64,000 bases of DNA. Origin: Tersicoccus solisilvae. Its GTDB lineage: Bacteria > Actinomycetota > Actinomycetes > Actinomycetales > Micrococcaceae. Within the stretch, counting starts at the first letter, position 1. Every line of letters starts with the position of its first letter. A program made the translations under genes and the position numbers. Of the stretch, positions 18,227 through 27,282 are shown in pieces. The stretch spans positions 1-64,000 of the forward strand of contig NZ_BMJI01000010.1 of assembly GCF_014643255.1 (NCBI RefSeq), written 5' to 3'. The notes below the pieces were generated by a model. That model was not told where the DNA came from, searched no databases, and saw nothing but the letters and a program-made list of their open reading frames with translations.

Positions 18227-19381
18227 GTGTCCGCATCGATGCCGTCCCCGGGTGGGGATCTTCACACCGCGTCCCCGACCGCTCCCGACCACACGTCCGA
18301 CGAGCCCTCCGTCACCGGCCCGGACCATGCCGACCGGGTGCGCGGCAGCATCCTCGCCGGGGCCGTCGGGGACGCGCTCGGCTACGCCGTCGAGTTCTCC
18401 TCCTGGCAGCAGATCAGCGAACGATACGGGACCGGAGGCCTGACCGATCTGGCCGCCGTCGCCGAGCCCGTCATCTCGGATGACACCCAGCTGACCCTGT
18501 TCACCCTCGAGGGGCTGACCGAGGCGCTGCGCTGGGCGAACGAGGGGTCGGCCGCGGACGAGCTGGCGTGCCTGTGGCTGGCGTACCTGCGCTGGTATCG
18601 CACCCAGGGCGAGCTCCTGCCCGACGCCGCCCCGCAGCCCCCGGCGACGCGGCTGGAGTCCGAACCGTCGATGCGGCACCGGCGCGCCCCCGGCGGCGCC
18701 TGCCTCTCCGGCCTCGGCACCGGGGCGATGGGCACGGCCGAGCGGCCGGTCAACCCGGACTCGAAGGGCTGCGGGACCGTGATGCGGTCCGCCCCGTTCG
18801 GCCTGGTCCCGCACGTCGCGGTCGAGGACATGGTGCGGCTGGCCGCCCGCGGCTCCGCCCTGACGCACGGCCACCCGACCGCCGGCGCTGCCGCCGGGGC
18901 GTTCGCCGGCATCGTCGCCCGGATCGTGCGCGGCCAGAGCCTGGCGGACGCGGTGCGGGAGACCCTGACGTCCCTCGCCGACGCGGGCGAGGACGCCGTC
19001 GAGATGCGCGCCGCGCTCGCCGGGGCGGTCGAGGCGGCGGTGGCGGACCGCGCCGATCACGACGCCGTGCCGCTGGATCCTGCACGGTTGGCCGCGCGCC
19101 TCGGCGGGGGCTGGGTCGCGGAGGAAGCGCTGGCGATCGCGGTGTACTGCGCGCTCGTGGACGCGGACGAGGACCCGCGCCTCCACCTGCGGCGTGCGCT
19201 CGTGCGGGCCGCCAACCACGACGGCGACAGCGACTCGACCGCGGCGATCGCGGGCAACATCATCGGCGCCCTGCACGGCACGGCGGCGCTGGACCAGGAC
19301 TGGGTCGGCCGGCTGGTGGAGCGGGACGTCGTCGAGCGGGAGGTCGCCGCGTTCCTCGACGCCGTCGCCGGCGGCCGCTGA
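18227..19381 (+). CDS. ADP-ribosylglycohydrolase family protein
   Basis: A 384-residue DraG/ARH-type hydrolase that removes ADP-ribose from proteins, nucleic acids or small molecules with two Mg ions. The metal motifs are complete: GAVGDALGYAVEF (about 45-57), SDDTQLTLFT (about 85-94) and HDGDSDSTAAIAG (about 327-339). The first 35 residues are Pro/Ser/Thr-rich and look disordered. No ADP-ribosyltransferase or toxin partner is adjacent, and it is divergent from the aquaporin gene. The GTG start is set by the leaderless promoter. Confidence 0.88.
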   Translation: MSASMPSPGGDLHTASPTAPDHTSDEPSVTGPDHADRVRGSILAGAVGDALGYAVEFSSWQQISERYGTGGLTDLAAVAEPVISDDTQLTLFTLEGLTEALRWANEGSAADELACLWLAYLRWYRTQGELLPDAAPQPPATRLESEPSMRHRRAPGGACLSGLGTGAMGTAERPVNPDSKGCGTVMRSAPFGLVPHVAVEDMVRLAARGSALTHGHPTAGAAAGAFAGIVARIVRGQSLADAVRETLTSLADAGEDAVEMRAALAGAVEAAVADRADHDAVPLDPARLAARLGGGWVAEEALAIAVYCALVDADEDPRLHLRRALVRAANHDGDSDSTAAIAGNIIGALHGTAALDQDWVGRLVERDVVEREVAAFLDAVAGGR

Positions 19382-19427
19382 GGCGGCGGCGCCGTCGACC
19401 GCCGACGCGATCCCCACCCTGGACCGG

Positions 19428-20141
19428 TCAGCCGGTGAGGCGCAGTCCCTCGCCGACGGCGACGGCGTCCCGCCCGCGGGCGGGCCACTCGTCGACGTCG
19501 TGCCGCCGGAACCGCCCGTCCACCACGTCGAAGAGGGCAAGCTGGTGCGGCCGGGCCGGATCCGTGGCCGTGCCCGGTCCCCAGGAGGTGGCGGGCAGGT
19601 CGAGCCGGGCGAACAGGGCGGCCAGATCCTCGACGGCATGCCGGCGGGCGACGTCGATCATGATGCCGGCGCAGGCGCGGGCGTCCTCCAGCGGGTCGTG
19701 GTGCTGGAGCAGCGGCACACCCGCCTCGGCGGCGACGAAGGGCAGCGAGTACGAGGGCAACCGGTAGGTCCGCCGGGCGAGCCGGACCGTGCAGGCGGAC
19801 CGGGCCGGCGCGACGGGGACGCCGCAGGAGCGGGCGGCCTCGGTGAAGACGCCGAGGTCGAAGGCGGCGTTGTGGGCGACCATCAGGTCGCCGTCGACGA
19901 AGCGTTCGATCCGCCCCAGCGCCTCGGCGGTCGGCTGAGCACCGGCGACGTCCGCGGCGGTGATCCCGTGGACGGCGATGTTGGCCGGCGCGAAGTGGTC
20001 GGCGCCGGGCGGGGGACGCATCAGCCAGGAGGTTTCCTCGACCACGTGCCCGTCCCGGACCTTGACCAGCCCGACGGCGCAGGGAGAACCGCGGTGGCCG
20101 TTGGCGGTCTCGAAGTCGATGGCCGTGAACGCGATTCCCAC
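19428..20141 (-). CDS. DEDDh 3'-5' exonuclease (DnaQ/epsilon-like)
   Basis: A 237-residue exonuclease domain protein. ExoI is AIDFETAN (about 6-13), ExoII is AHNAAFDLGVF (about 97-107) and ExoIII is HHDPLEDARACA (about 151-162), so all catalytic acids and the DEDDh histidine are present. It may trim DNA or RNA 3' ends; the C-terminal 50 residues are not a known domain to me. The GTG at 20141 is preferred to the longer frame because a TAGCGT box lies 7 nt upstream. It is convergent with the ADP-ribosylglycohydrolase gene. Confidence 0.85.
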   Translation of the reverse strand: MGIAFTAIDFETANGHRGSPCAVGLVKVRDGHVVEETSWLMRPPPGADHFAPANIAVHGITAADVAGAQPTAEALGRIERFVDGDLMVAHNAAFDLGVFTEAARSCGVPVAPARSACTVRLARRTYRLPSYSLPFVAAEAGVPLLQHHDPLEDARACAGIMIDVARRHAVEDLAALFARLDLPATSWGPGTATDPARPHQLALFDVVDGRFRRHDVDEWPARGRDAVAVGEGLRLTG

Positions 20142-20148
20142 CCGCGCC

Positions 20149-20154
20149 ACGCTA
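20149..20154 (-). promoter_or_regulatory. Leaderless -10 box of the exonuclease gene
   Basis: TAGCGT on the minus strand, 7 nt before the GTG at 20141. Confidence 0.5.
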
Positions 20155-20303
20155 CCGCCCGCGCCGGCCCATCCCGGGACACAACGCCGGACGCCGTCGT
20201 GCGCCGTGGCGGCGCGCGCTGGATCCCCCGCGCGGTGCACCGCCGGCGCGACGGTCTGCTCCGCGGACAGCCCCGCCTCACCGCCCGCTCAGGTTCCACC
20301 CCG

Positions 20304-20309
20304 TACCCT
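20304..20309 (+). promoter_or_regulatory. Leaderless -10 box of the DedA gene
   Basis: TACCCT followed by 6 nt (TGGCGG) and the GTG at 20316. Confidence 0.5.
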
Positions 20310-20315
20310 TGGCGG

Positions 20316-21020
20316 GTGAACTCCCTGCTCTCCGCTCTCTCCGTGCGCCCCGTGGCCGGCATCCTGCCCGACTGGCTCGACCCCAACGTCTTCCTGCGCG
20401 ACCCCGCCCTGGCCCCGTGGATCGTGCTGCTGGTGTGCGCCATCGTGTTCGCGGAGACCGGCCTGCTGGTCGGCTTCTTCCTCCCGGGCGATTCCCTGCT
20501 GTTCACGGCGGGGCTGCTGACGGCGACCGGCACCATCCAGGTCCCGATCATCGTGCTCGGCCTCTGCGTCTTCATCGCGGCGTTCGCCGGGGACCAGGTC
20601 GGCTACTACATCGGCCACCGGGCGGGCCCGGCGGTGTTCCGGCGACCCGATTCGCGCCTGTTCCGACAGGAGTACGTGGACCGGGCGCACGAGTTCTTCG
20701 AGCGGTTCGGCGGCCGTGCCGTCATCCTCGCCCGGTTCGTGCCGATCGTGCGCACCTTCACACCCGTGATCGCCGGCGTCGCGAAGATGCCCTACCGGAC
20801 GTTCATCACCTACAACGTCGTCGGGGCGCTGTTGTGGGGCGTCGGCGTGACCCTGCTCGGGTTCTGGCTGGGTCAGTTCGCGTGGGTGGGCGAGAACATC
20901 GACATCATCTTCATCGTCATCGTGGCGCTCTCGGTGATCCCGATCGCGGTCGAGCTGCTCAAGGCGCGACGGACGAATCGGGCGGCCGAGCGCGAGCGAG
21001 CGGCGGATCCCGCCGACTGA
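20316..21020 (+). CDS. DedA-family membrane protein
   Basis: A 234-residue inner-membrane protein of the DedA/VTT family, some of which flip polyprenyl phosphate or lipids. It has about five hydrophobic segments and the family motifs FFLPGDSLLF (about 56-65), GDQVGYYIGHRAG (about 91-103) and FGGRAVILARFVPIVRTF (about 131-148), the last containing the conserved Arg residues. The C-terminus is charged and cytosolic. It starts at a GTG with a leaderless promoter. The specific lipid is unknown. Confidence 0.88.
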   Translation: MNSLLSALSVRPVAGILPDWLDPNVFLRDPALAPWIVLLVCAIVFAETGLLVGFFLPGDSLLFTAGLLTATGTIQVPIIVLGLCVFIAAFAGDQVGYYIGHRAGPAVFRRPDSRLFRQEYVDRAHEFFERFGGRAVILARFVPIVRTFTPVIAGVAKMPYRTFITYNVVGALLWGVGVTLLGFWLGQFAWVGENIDIIFIVIVALSVIPIAVELLKARRTNRAAERERAADPAD

Positions 21021-21035
21021 GCGACCCGCCTGGCG

Positions 21036-21718
21036 TCAGCGGGCGTCCAGAAGCGCGGTGACGTGCGGGATCAACGCACGCATCGCCTGACCGCGGTGAC
21101 TGATGGCATTCTTCTCCGCCGGCTCCAGCTCGGCACAGCTGCGGGTGTGGCCGTCGGGCTGCAGGATCGGGTCGTAGCCGAAGCCGTGCTCGCCCCGCGG
21201 CTCGCGCAGCAGGGTGCCGCGCAGTTCGCCGTGCACGACGACGGGCTCGGTGTCCGCGTCCGTGGGTCCGGCCGGGACGACCAGGGCGGCCGCGCAGACG
21301 AAGGCCGCGCCGCGGTGCTCGTCGTCGTCGATGTCGGCCAGTTGGGCGAGCAGCAGGCGCAGGTTCGCCTCGTCGTCGCCGTGCCGGCCGGCCCAGCGGG
21401 CCGAGAAGATGCCGGGGGCGCCGCCGAGCACGTCGACTGCGAGACCGGAGTCGTCCGCGATGGCCGGCAGGCCGGTGGCGGCGGTGACGGCCCGCGCCTT
21501 GAGCAGGGCGTTCTCGGCGAAGGTGACCCCGGTCTCGCGCACGTCCGGGGCACCGGCCGCACCGGCGTCGATCACGTCGGCGTCGACGTCGAGAGCGCGG
21601 CCGCCAGGCAGAACAGTCCCGCGGAGCATCTCCCGCAGCTCGAGCAGCTTGCCGCGGTTGTGGGTGGCGAGGACGAGCCGGGGGCCTCCGGTCTGCCGGC
21701 CCTCGGACACGCCGCCGC

Positions 21719-21722
<4 letters not shown>
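21036..21722 (-). CDS. rdgB: dITP/XTP pyrophosphatase (RdgB/HAM1)
   Basis: A 228-residue house-cleaning nucleotide pyrophosphatase that hydrolyses deaminated purine triphosphates. Near the N-terminus is [17 protein letters not shown], the substrate-binding motif. The active-site stretch is [24 protein letters not shown], and GFGYDPIL completes the family pattern. The GTG at 21722 overlaps the rph stop (GTGA). A second in-frame GTG at 21710 would also work. Coupling with rph is a common arrangement in actinobacteria. Confidence 0.93.
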
Positions 21723-22507
<785 letters not shown>

Positions 22508-22514
22508 GCGTTCC

Positions 22515-22520
22515 AGCCTA
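22515..22520 (-). promoter_or_regulatory. Leaderless -10 box of rph
   Basis: TAGGCT on the minus strand, 7 nt (GGAACGC) before the ATG at 22507. Confidence 0.55.
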
Positions 22521-22601
22521 GGGGTTCGCCGCCGCCGTTCGGCCCGGCGGACGGTCCCACCCACGCGAGCCCGGCGATCGAGGGCGGTGGACCGCGACGC
22601 G

Positions 22602-24355
22602 TCAGAACGGTGGCGGGTCGTCGGGTTCGGAGCGGTAGCGCCGGCCGGCCGGCGAGGTCCAGACCAGGGCGGCGTGCCCCGGCGCTGATTTCGCACGTCC
22701 AGTTCGGAGGGTTCCGGCGGCGACTGCCCCGGGTGGTCGTACGTCGTCCGGCGGGGGTCCACCGTGACGGTCCAGCCGGAGTGGTGCTTGAGGACGTGGT
22801 GCTTCCGGCACAGGTGTGCCAGATTGCTCGCGTCACTGGTCCCACCGTCGGCCCAGGCGGTGACGTGGTCCAGGTCGCACCCGGTGGCGTTCCGGCGGCA
22901 GCCGGGGAATCGGCAGGTCCCGTCCCGGATCTGCAGGGCCCGGCGCACCGCTGCGGGGGTCCGGTAGAGGTGTCCGGTCGTCACCAGCATCGGGACGACC
23001 TGCCCCGCGCCCGCTCCGACCGAGCCGGTGCCGGTCACGTCAGCATCGAAGCTGACGCCGAGGAGGAACGAGCCGGCATGAGCGGCGAGGTCCCGGGCGT
23101 CGACGGCCGGGATGAGCCCGAACTCACCCAGCTCGCCGGGTTCGTCGCCGCCCAGGAGCGTGGCCGCCGGCACGGTCAGCAGCACCCGCGGCACCGGCTC
23201 CGGATCGAGCCCGGCGATGGTGCCACCCTCCGTGTTCGCGGGGTTGGACGGGGTGGACGAGTCGAATGGGTGTGCGTCGATGCCGGTCAGGAGGTCGGCG
23301 AGCACGTCGGCGCGCACCTGGCCGAGAGTGGGCGGCGACCCGTCAGCCGGATCGACGCCGAACGCCGCGCCGGTCTCCTCGGCGCCGTCGGCAGGGCGCT
23401 GCGCTGCCTGCAGGCTGCGGGCCAGCGCGGAGAGGCGGCCGTCGATCCGGAAGGCGACCGCCGCCGGCAGCAGGGCGGTCAGCCGCGCCATCCCGTCCCC
23501 GTCCGTGCTGATCCGCACGTACCGGTCGGCCCGCGCAGCCCGCTCACGCTCGGCGAAGCACTGGGGGTGGTACCGGTCCCTGACCGTGCGGGCCCGAGTC
23601 CGGAGTTGCGCGGGTGTCCGTCCCCGGTGAGCGGCGTCGAGCAGGCAGCCCTCGGTCGCCGCCACCGCCTCTCTGAGGCGAAAGACCGTCGACTCGTCGA
23701 TCCCGGTGGAGGTGAGGGCGTCGGCGTACTCATCGGTCGCGTCCGCGATCGTCATTCCGGCGGTGGCGGTGATCGCTCCGGAGGCCAGGGCATGGGCGGT
23801 GGCCGGCAGCAGCTCCGTGAGCCGATCCGCTCGGCGCAGCACGTCGTGGGCTTCCGGCTCACTGACCTGGAGCGCGCAGGCCACCTCGGCGACGCCGGCG
23901 CGGTCCCCGACCGCCAACCGTTTCGCCCGCGACAGACGCCGGGCTTTCCCGGAGACAGCGGTGGACAGCTCCTCGAAGCCGGTCGGGTCCATCTCCACCC
24001 ACCGGGCCTGCTCGTCGGCGGCGGCCCGCGCGGTGTCGGTCACAAGCCGGTGCTTCGCCCAGACCAGCCAGGACTCCAGTCGGCGCACGTCCTCCAGTGC
24101 TGCCACCCCGGCATCGAGACCGAGCTTCCCAGCGGCCCCGTCCACCAGTACTCGTGCCAACCGGCCGGCGACGTCCCCGGCGGGCACCACCGGGCGTCCC
24201 GATGCAGCGACGGGCGCCGGCTCGGTGATGGCGCCCTGCCCGGGAGCCACGTCGTCGACCGGCAGCGACATCTGCACCGGCACTGCTGGTGCCGGCGGCG
24301 ACGGTGCCGGTGACGACGGCGGCCGATCGGTCGATGGATCCGGAGGGGCTTCCAT
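22602..24355 (-). pseudogene. DUF222/HNH endonuclease protein, frameshifted near 22690
   Basis: An actinobacterial DUF222 protein (about residues 45-420) followed by a C-terminal HNH nuclease domain: [22 protein letters not shown] and [10 protein letters not shown], around residues 480-520. From 24355 the frame passes the HNH domain and then turns into Arg/Pro-rich sequence joined to rph. In the -1 frame, however, the typical family ending [19 protein letters not shown] followed by a stop at 22602-22604 is found. One missing base close to 22690-22720 explains this. It may be a true mutation or a sequencing error. The HNH core is intact, so a protein with an altered tail could still be active. 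Confidence 0.75.
23609..23636. repeat. 28-bp direct repeat, copy inside the HNH gene
   Basis: Identical to 24419-24446. On the minus strand it encodes AAHRGRTPA of the DUF222 region. Confidence 0.85.
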
Positions 24356-24384
24356 GACCCCATTCCACCCGTCCCCACCGACAG

Positions 24385-24407
24385 AACTCGGGCGAAGACC
24401 CCGAGTT
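24385..24407 (-). terminator. Hairpin at the end of the urease operon
   Basis: AACTCGGG (24385-24392) pairs with CCCGAGTT (24400-24407) around 7 nt. It lies between the ureD stop and the HNH gene start on the minus strand. No clear U-run follows. Confidence 0.5.
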
Positions 24408-24418
24408 GCGGGCCGAAC

Positions 24419-24446
24419 CGCGGGTGTCCGTCCCCGGTGAGCGGCG
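24419..24446. repeat. 28-bp direct repeat, upstream copy
   Basis: Exact copy of 23609-23636, lying between ureD and the HNH gene. On the minus strand it reads AAHRGRTPA in the same frame as the gene, which points to a remnant of a second DUF222 gene or to a local duplication. Confidence 0.85.
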
Positions 24447-24466
24447 ATCGGGTGACCGCGGCCGGG

Positions 24467-25378
24467 TCAGTACTTCCGCAGATCCACCGGATCCTGGCGG
24501 TACCAGCGGGCGCGCAGGTCGTCGACCACGGAACGGATCGCCCCGGTGACCTGCTCGGTCGACGAGCCGAGCACCCGCATCGTCAGGCCGGGGACGGCGA
24601 GCGCCGACACCCCACCCGTCAGGGAGCCGGCACGGGCAGCCAGCCGGTCCCGGGCTGCGTCCACGACGGCGTCGTCCACCCGGGGATCCACCACCAGCAG
24701 CGAGCCGACGTGGGAGTGCCCCTCCAGGTAGCCGAGCCCCGTCATGCCGGCTGCCCCGTCGCGCGGGGCGAGCACCAGGTTGTCGACGGCGACCGGCCGC
24801 TCCCCCATGGTGACGATCGTGCGCAACCCCAGCCGGTCGTACAGGAACGGCTCCCCGTTCGGCGACCAGCCCGGCGTGACCACCTCCGAGAGCACCAGGC
24901 ACGCCGTCGGATCCATCGCCACCCGCGTCTCCTGCCGGTACCGCGATCCGCGGTAGGCGATCAGCTGATCCGGCAGGTACTCCAGCCTGCTGCCCGGCCC
25001 CAGCCGTGCCGTCAGCTGCTGGGTGGCCCGGTCCCCCGGCGTGCGATACACCTTCGTCGCGGACTGCGTCGTCAGCAGCAGGGACGCGCCCTCCGCGACC
25101 TCGACGCCGATCCGGAACCGGTCCCGGTCCAGGTACGCCCCGCCGGGATTGACGACGACGTACGCCACCTGTCCGCTCCCGTCCAGGTGGTGCGGCCGCA
25201 GCACCCGCAGCGCCCCGCGGTGGTACTGGTGCGCGGCGACGGACCGGCCCGCCGCATCCCGGCGCACGGTCAGCTCGAGCTCCCCGCGGTACGTCTCGGT
25301 CGTGCCGGTGGACGCGGGCGCGACGGGTGCAACGCCGGAACCGGGCACGGCCGCCGTACCGGCCGGATCAGCCGTCAT
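24467..25378 (-). CDS. ureD: Urease accessory protein UreD/UreH
   Basis: A 303-residue scaffold that binds apo-urease and, with UreF and UreG, inserts nickel. Family features include [43 protein letters not shown] and LSEVVTPGW. The N-terminal 30 residues are Ala/Pro-rich. The ATG at 25378 overlaps the ureG stop by 4 nt. It is the last gene of the urease operon. Confidence 0.92.
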   Translation of the reverse strand: MTADPAGTAAVPGSGVAPVAPASTGTTETYRGELELTVRRDAAGRSVAAHQYHRGALRVLRPHHLDGSGQVAYVVVNPGGAYLDRDRFRIGVEVAEGASLLLTTQSATKVYRTPGDRATQQLTARLGPGSRLEYLPDQLIAYRGSRYRQETRVAMDPTACLVLSEVVTPGWSPNGEPFLYDRLGLRTIVTMGERPVAVDNLVLAPRDGAAGMTGLGYLEGHSHVGSLLVVDPRVDDAVVDAARDRLAARAGSLTGGVSALAVPGLTMRVLGSSTEQVTGAIRSVVDDLRARWYRQDPVDLRKY

Positions 25379-25986
25379 GCCAGGTCGAGCATGAGCACGT
25401 CCCGCGTCAACCAGCCGATGACCCCGTCCAGCCCCTCGTCGGTCTTGAGGTTGGTGAAACAGAACGCCTTCTCGCCGCGGAAGTCCTTCGAGTCGGCCTC
25501 CATCACCGCCAGGTCGGCGCCGACGTACGGTGCCAGGTCCGTCTTGTTGATGATGAAGAGATCGGACTTGATCATCCCCTGCCCGGCCTTGCGGGGGATC
25601 TTCTCCCCCTGGGCGACGTCGATGACGTAGATCGAGAAGTCCACCAGTTCGGGGCTGAACGTGGCCGAGAGGTTGTCCCCGCCGGACTCGACGAAGATGA
25701 CCTGCAGGTCCGGGTGGGCGGCGACCAGCTCGTCGATCGCGGCCTGGTTCATCGACGTGTCCTCGCGGATCGCCGTGTGCGGGCAGCCGCCCGTCTCGAT
25801 GCCGACGATGCGGTCGAGCGGCAGCACGCTCGTGGCCGCCAGGATCTTCGCGTCCTCGATCGTGTAGATGTCGTTCGTGATGGCGGCCATGGAGATCTCG
25901 CCGCTCAGAGCGCGGGTGAGCCGCTCGATCAGCGCGGTCTTGCCCGCGCCGACGGGTCCGCCGATGCCGATCCTCACCGGTGTCAT
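25375..25986 (-). CDS. ureG: Urease accessory GTPase UreG
   Basis: A 203-residue SIMIBI-class GTPase that drives nickel delivery to urease. The P-loop is [11 protein letters not shown] (about 9-19). The metal-binding CPH motif is in [13 protein letters not shown] (C and H near 66-68). [12 protein letters not shown] and the guanine motif [10 protein letters not shown] follow. RBS GGAAGGA precedes the ATG. A 9-bp tandem repeat lies just upstream of the RBS. Confidence 0.96.
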   Translation of the reverse strand: MTPVRIGIGGPVGAGKTALIERLTRALSGEISMAAITNDIYTIEDAKILAATSVLPLDRIVGIETGGCPHTAIREDTSMNQAAIDELVAAHPDLQVIFVESGGDNLSATFSPELVDFSIYVIDVAQGEKIPRKAGQGMIKSDLFIINKTDLAPYVGADLAVMEADSKDFRGEKAFCFTNLKTDEGLDGVIGWLTRDVLMLDLA

Positions 25987-25998
25987 GGGTGTCCTTCC

Positions 25999-26034
25999 GT
26001 GGAGTCCGTGGAGTGCGTGGAGTGCGTGGAGCTG
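25999..26034. repeat. 9-bp tandem repeat before ureG
   Basis: Four 9-bp units (GTGGAGTCC, GTGGAGTGC twice, GTGGAGCTG) fill most of the 63-nt ureF-ureG gap. They lie directly upstream of the ureG ribosome-binding site. Confidence 0.9.
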
Positions 26035-26049
26035 GTTCGAGGGGGGCCG

Positions 26050-26763
26050 TCAGCTCATGAACATGCGGGCGCGCTGGGTCTCGTGCTGCATCTGGGCGAT
26101 CTCCAGCCCGGGCGGCACCGCACCCAGGTCGTCGAGCGTCAGCGTCGCGATCCGCCGGGCCGCCGCGTCGACGTCGGGGCGCATCCGTGCGAGGACCCGC
26201 TGCCCGGCGTTCTGCCCGAGGGGGACACCCCGCACCGCGTTCTGCGTCAGCGCTGTGAGCGTGGAGAAGAGGAAGGCCCGCACGAGCGCGTCCGCCGGCG
26301 CCCCGTGGTCGACGCCGATCAGCCCGAAGGCGATCGCCTGGTGGCCGTGGCACCGGCCGGCGTCGACGAGGTCCGCGTACGCCGCCAGCCGGGGCCCCGG
26401 CATCGCCAGGCTCCCGATCTCGAGCAGCCGCCGGCCCATGGTGACCCCGGCCCGCCGCACCTGCGCCGGCAGCGCCTGGGCGTACAACACCGCATCGAGC
26501 TCGACGAGCGGGCAGCCCGACGCCGCCAGCCGGACCGCGAGCCCGTCCGCCGGCACGAGTTGGGCGTCGAGGAATCGGCTCAGCCAGGCGCCGAAGGTGG
26601 CCTCGTCGTGGACCGTGCCGCGGTGCAGATAGGTCTCCAGACCGAAGGTGTGGGCGAACGCGCCCGTGGGCAGCGCCGAGTCGCACAGCTGCAGCACGGG
26701 CAGCAGCGCCTCGCCGGGCAGGGCCGACGAGGGGTCCTCGGCACCGATGCCGGCAGTGTCCAT
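26050..26763 (-). CDS. ureF: Urease accessory protein UreF
   Basis: A 237-residue helical protein that binds UreD and gates nickel transfer from UreG. Family motifs are LQLCDSALPTGAFAHTFGLETYL (about 26-48) and a conserved Gly/Arg-rich centre; the C-terminus ends ARMFMS. The ATG at 26763 overlaps the ureE stop (ATGA), and the longer in-frame reading lies inside ureE. Confidence 0.93.
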   Translation of the reverse strand: MDTAGIGAEDPSSALPGEALLPVLQLCDSALPTGAFAHTFGLETYLHRGTVHDEATFGAWLSRFLDAQLVPADGLAVRLAASGCPLVELDAVLYAQALPAQVRRAGVTMGRRLLEIGSLAMPGPRLAAYADLVDAGRCHGHQAIAFGLIGVDHGAPADALVRAFLFSTLTALTQNAVRGVPLGQNAGQRVLARMRPDVDAAARRIATLTLDDLGAVPPGLEIAQMQHETQRARMFMS

Positions 26764-27248
26764 CAGTGCGTGTGCTCCGCATGCCGGAACGGCACCGGCA
26801 TGACGCGCTCCTGGCGGGTGTACGGCACGCCGTGCTCGACGAGCCAGTCCACCACCGTGTGGTCGTACTGGACGACCATCACGTCGGCGGCGTACGCCGA
26901 GTCCGTGTCGAAGAACTGCGCCTGCAGGTGCCGGTTGCCCAGCGCGTGCGCGGTGACGCCCATCTGGGGAATCGTGCGCGGCGCGATCACCAGCACGTCG
27001 GTGGGCTCGACGGCGATCGCGACGACGCCGGCGCCCTCCCACAGGAGGATGTCCCCGTGCCGCAGGTCGCCCGCACGCCCCGAGGCGGACTGCAGCCGCA
27101 GGCCGAGCTCGCGGCCGTGGTCCGTCGTCACCCGCTGGATGCGTTTGACCAGGGCGGCGCTGGGCAGCGTCACCGTCTCGATGTGCAGGCCGGCCCGTTC
27201 GGCACGGGTCAGCTCGCCCAGGTTGCCCACGATGCGTTCGATGATCAC
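26763..27248 (-). CDS. ureE: Urease accessory nickel chaperone UreE
   Basis: A 161-residue nickel chaperone. The N-terminal peptide-binding-like domain contains KRIQRVTTDHGRELGLRL. The metal-binding domain has MGVTAHALGNRHLQAQF, with conserved histidines. It lacks the long His-rich tail of some enterobacterial UreE proteins; only HAEHTH remains at the end. The start is GTG. It follows ureC by 34 nt and is coupled to ureF. Confidence 0.93.
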   Translation of the reverse strand: MIIERIVGNLGELTRAERAGLHIETVTLPSAALVKRIQRVTTDHGRELGLRLQSASGRAGDLRHGDILLWEGAGVVAIAVEPTDVLVIAPRTIPQMGVTAHALGNRHLQAQFFDTDSAYAADVMVVQYDHTVVDWLVEHGVPYTRQERVMPVPFRHAEHTH

Positions 27249-27282
27249 GGTGTTCTCCCCTCGGGTGTGCGGGACAGGAAGC

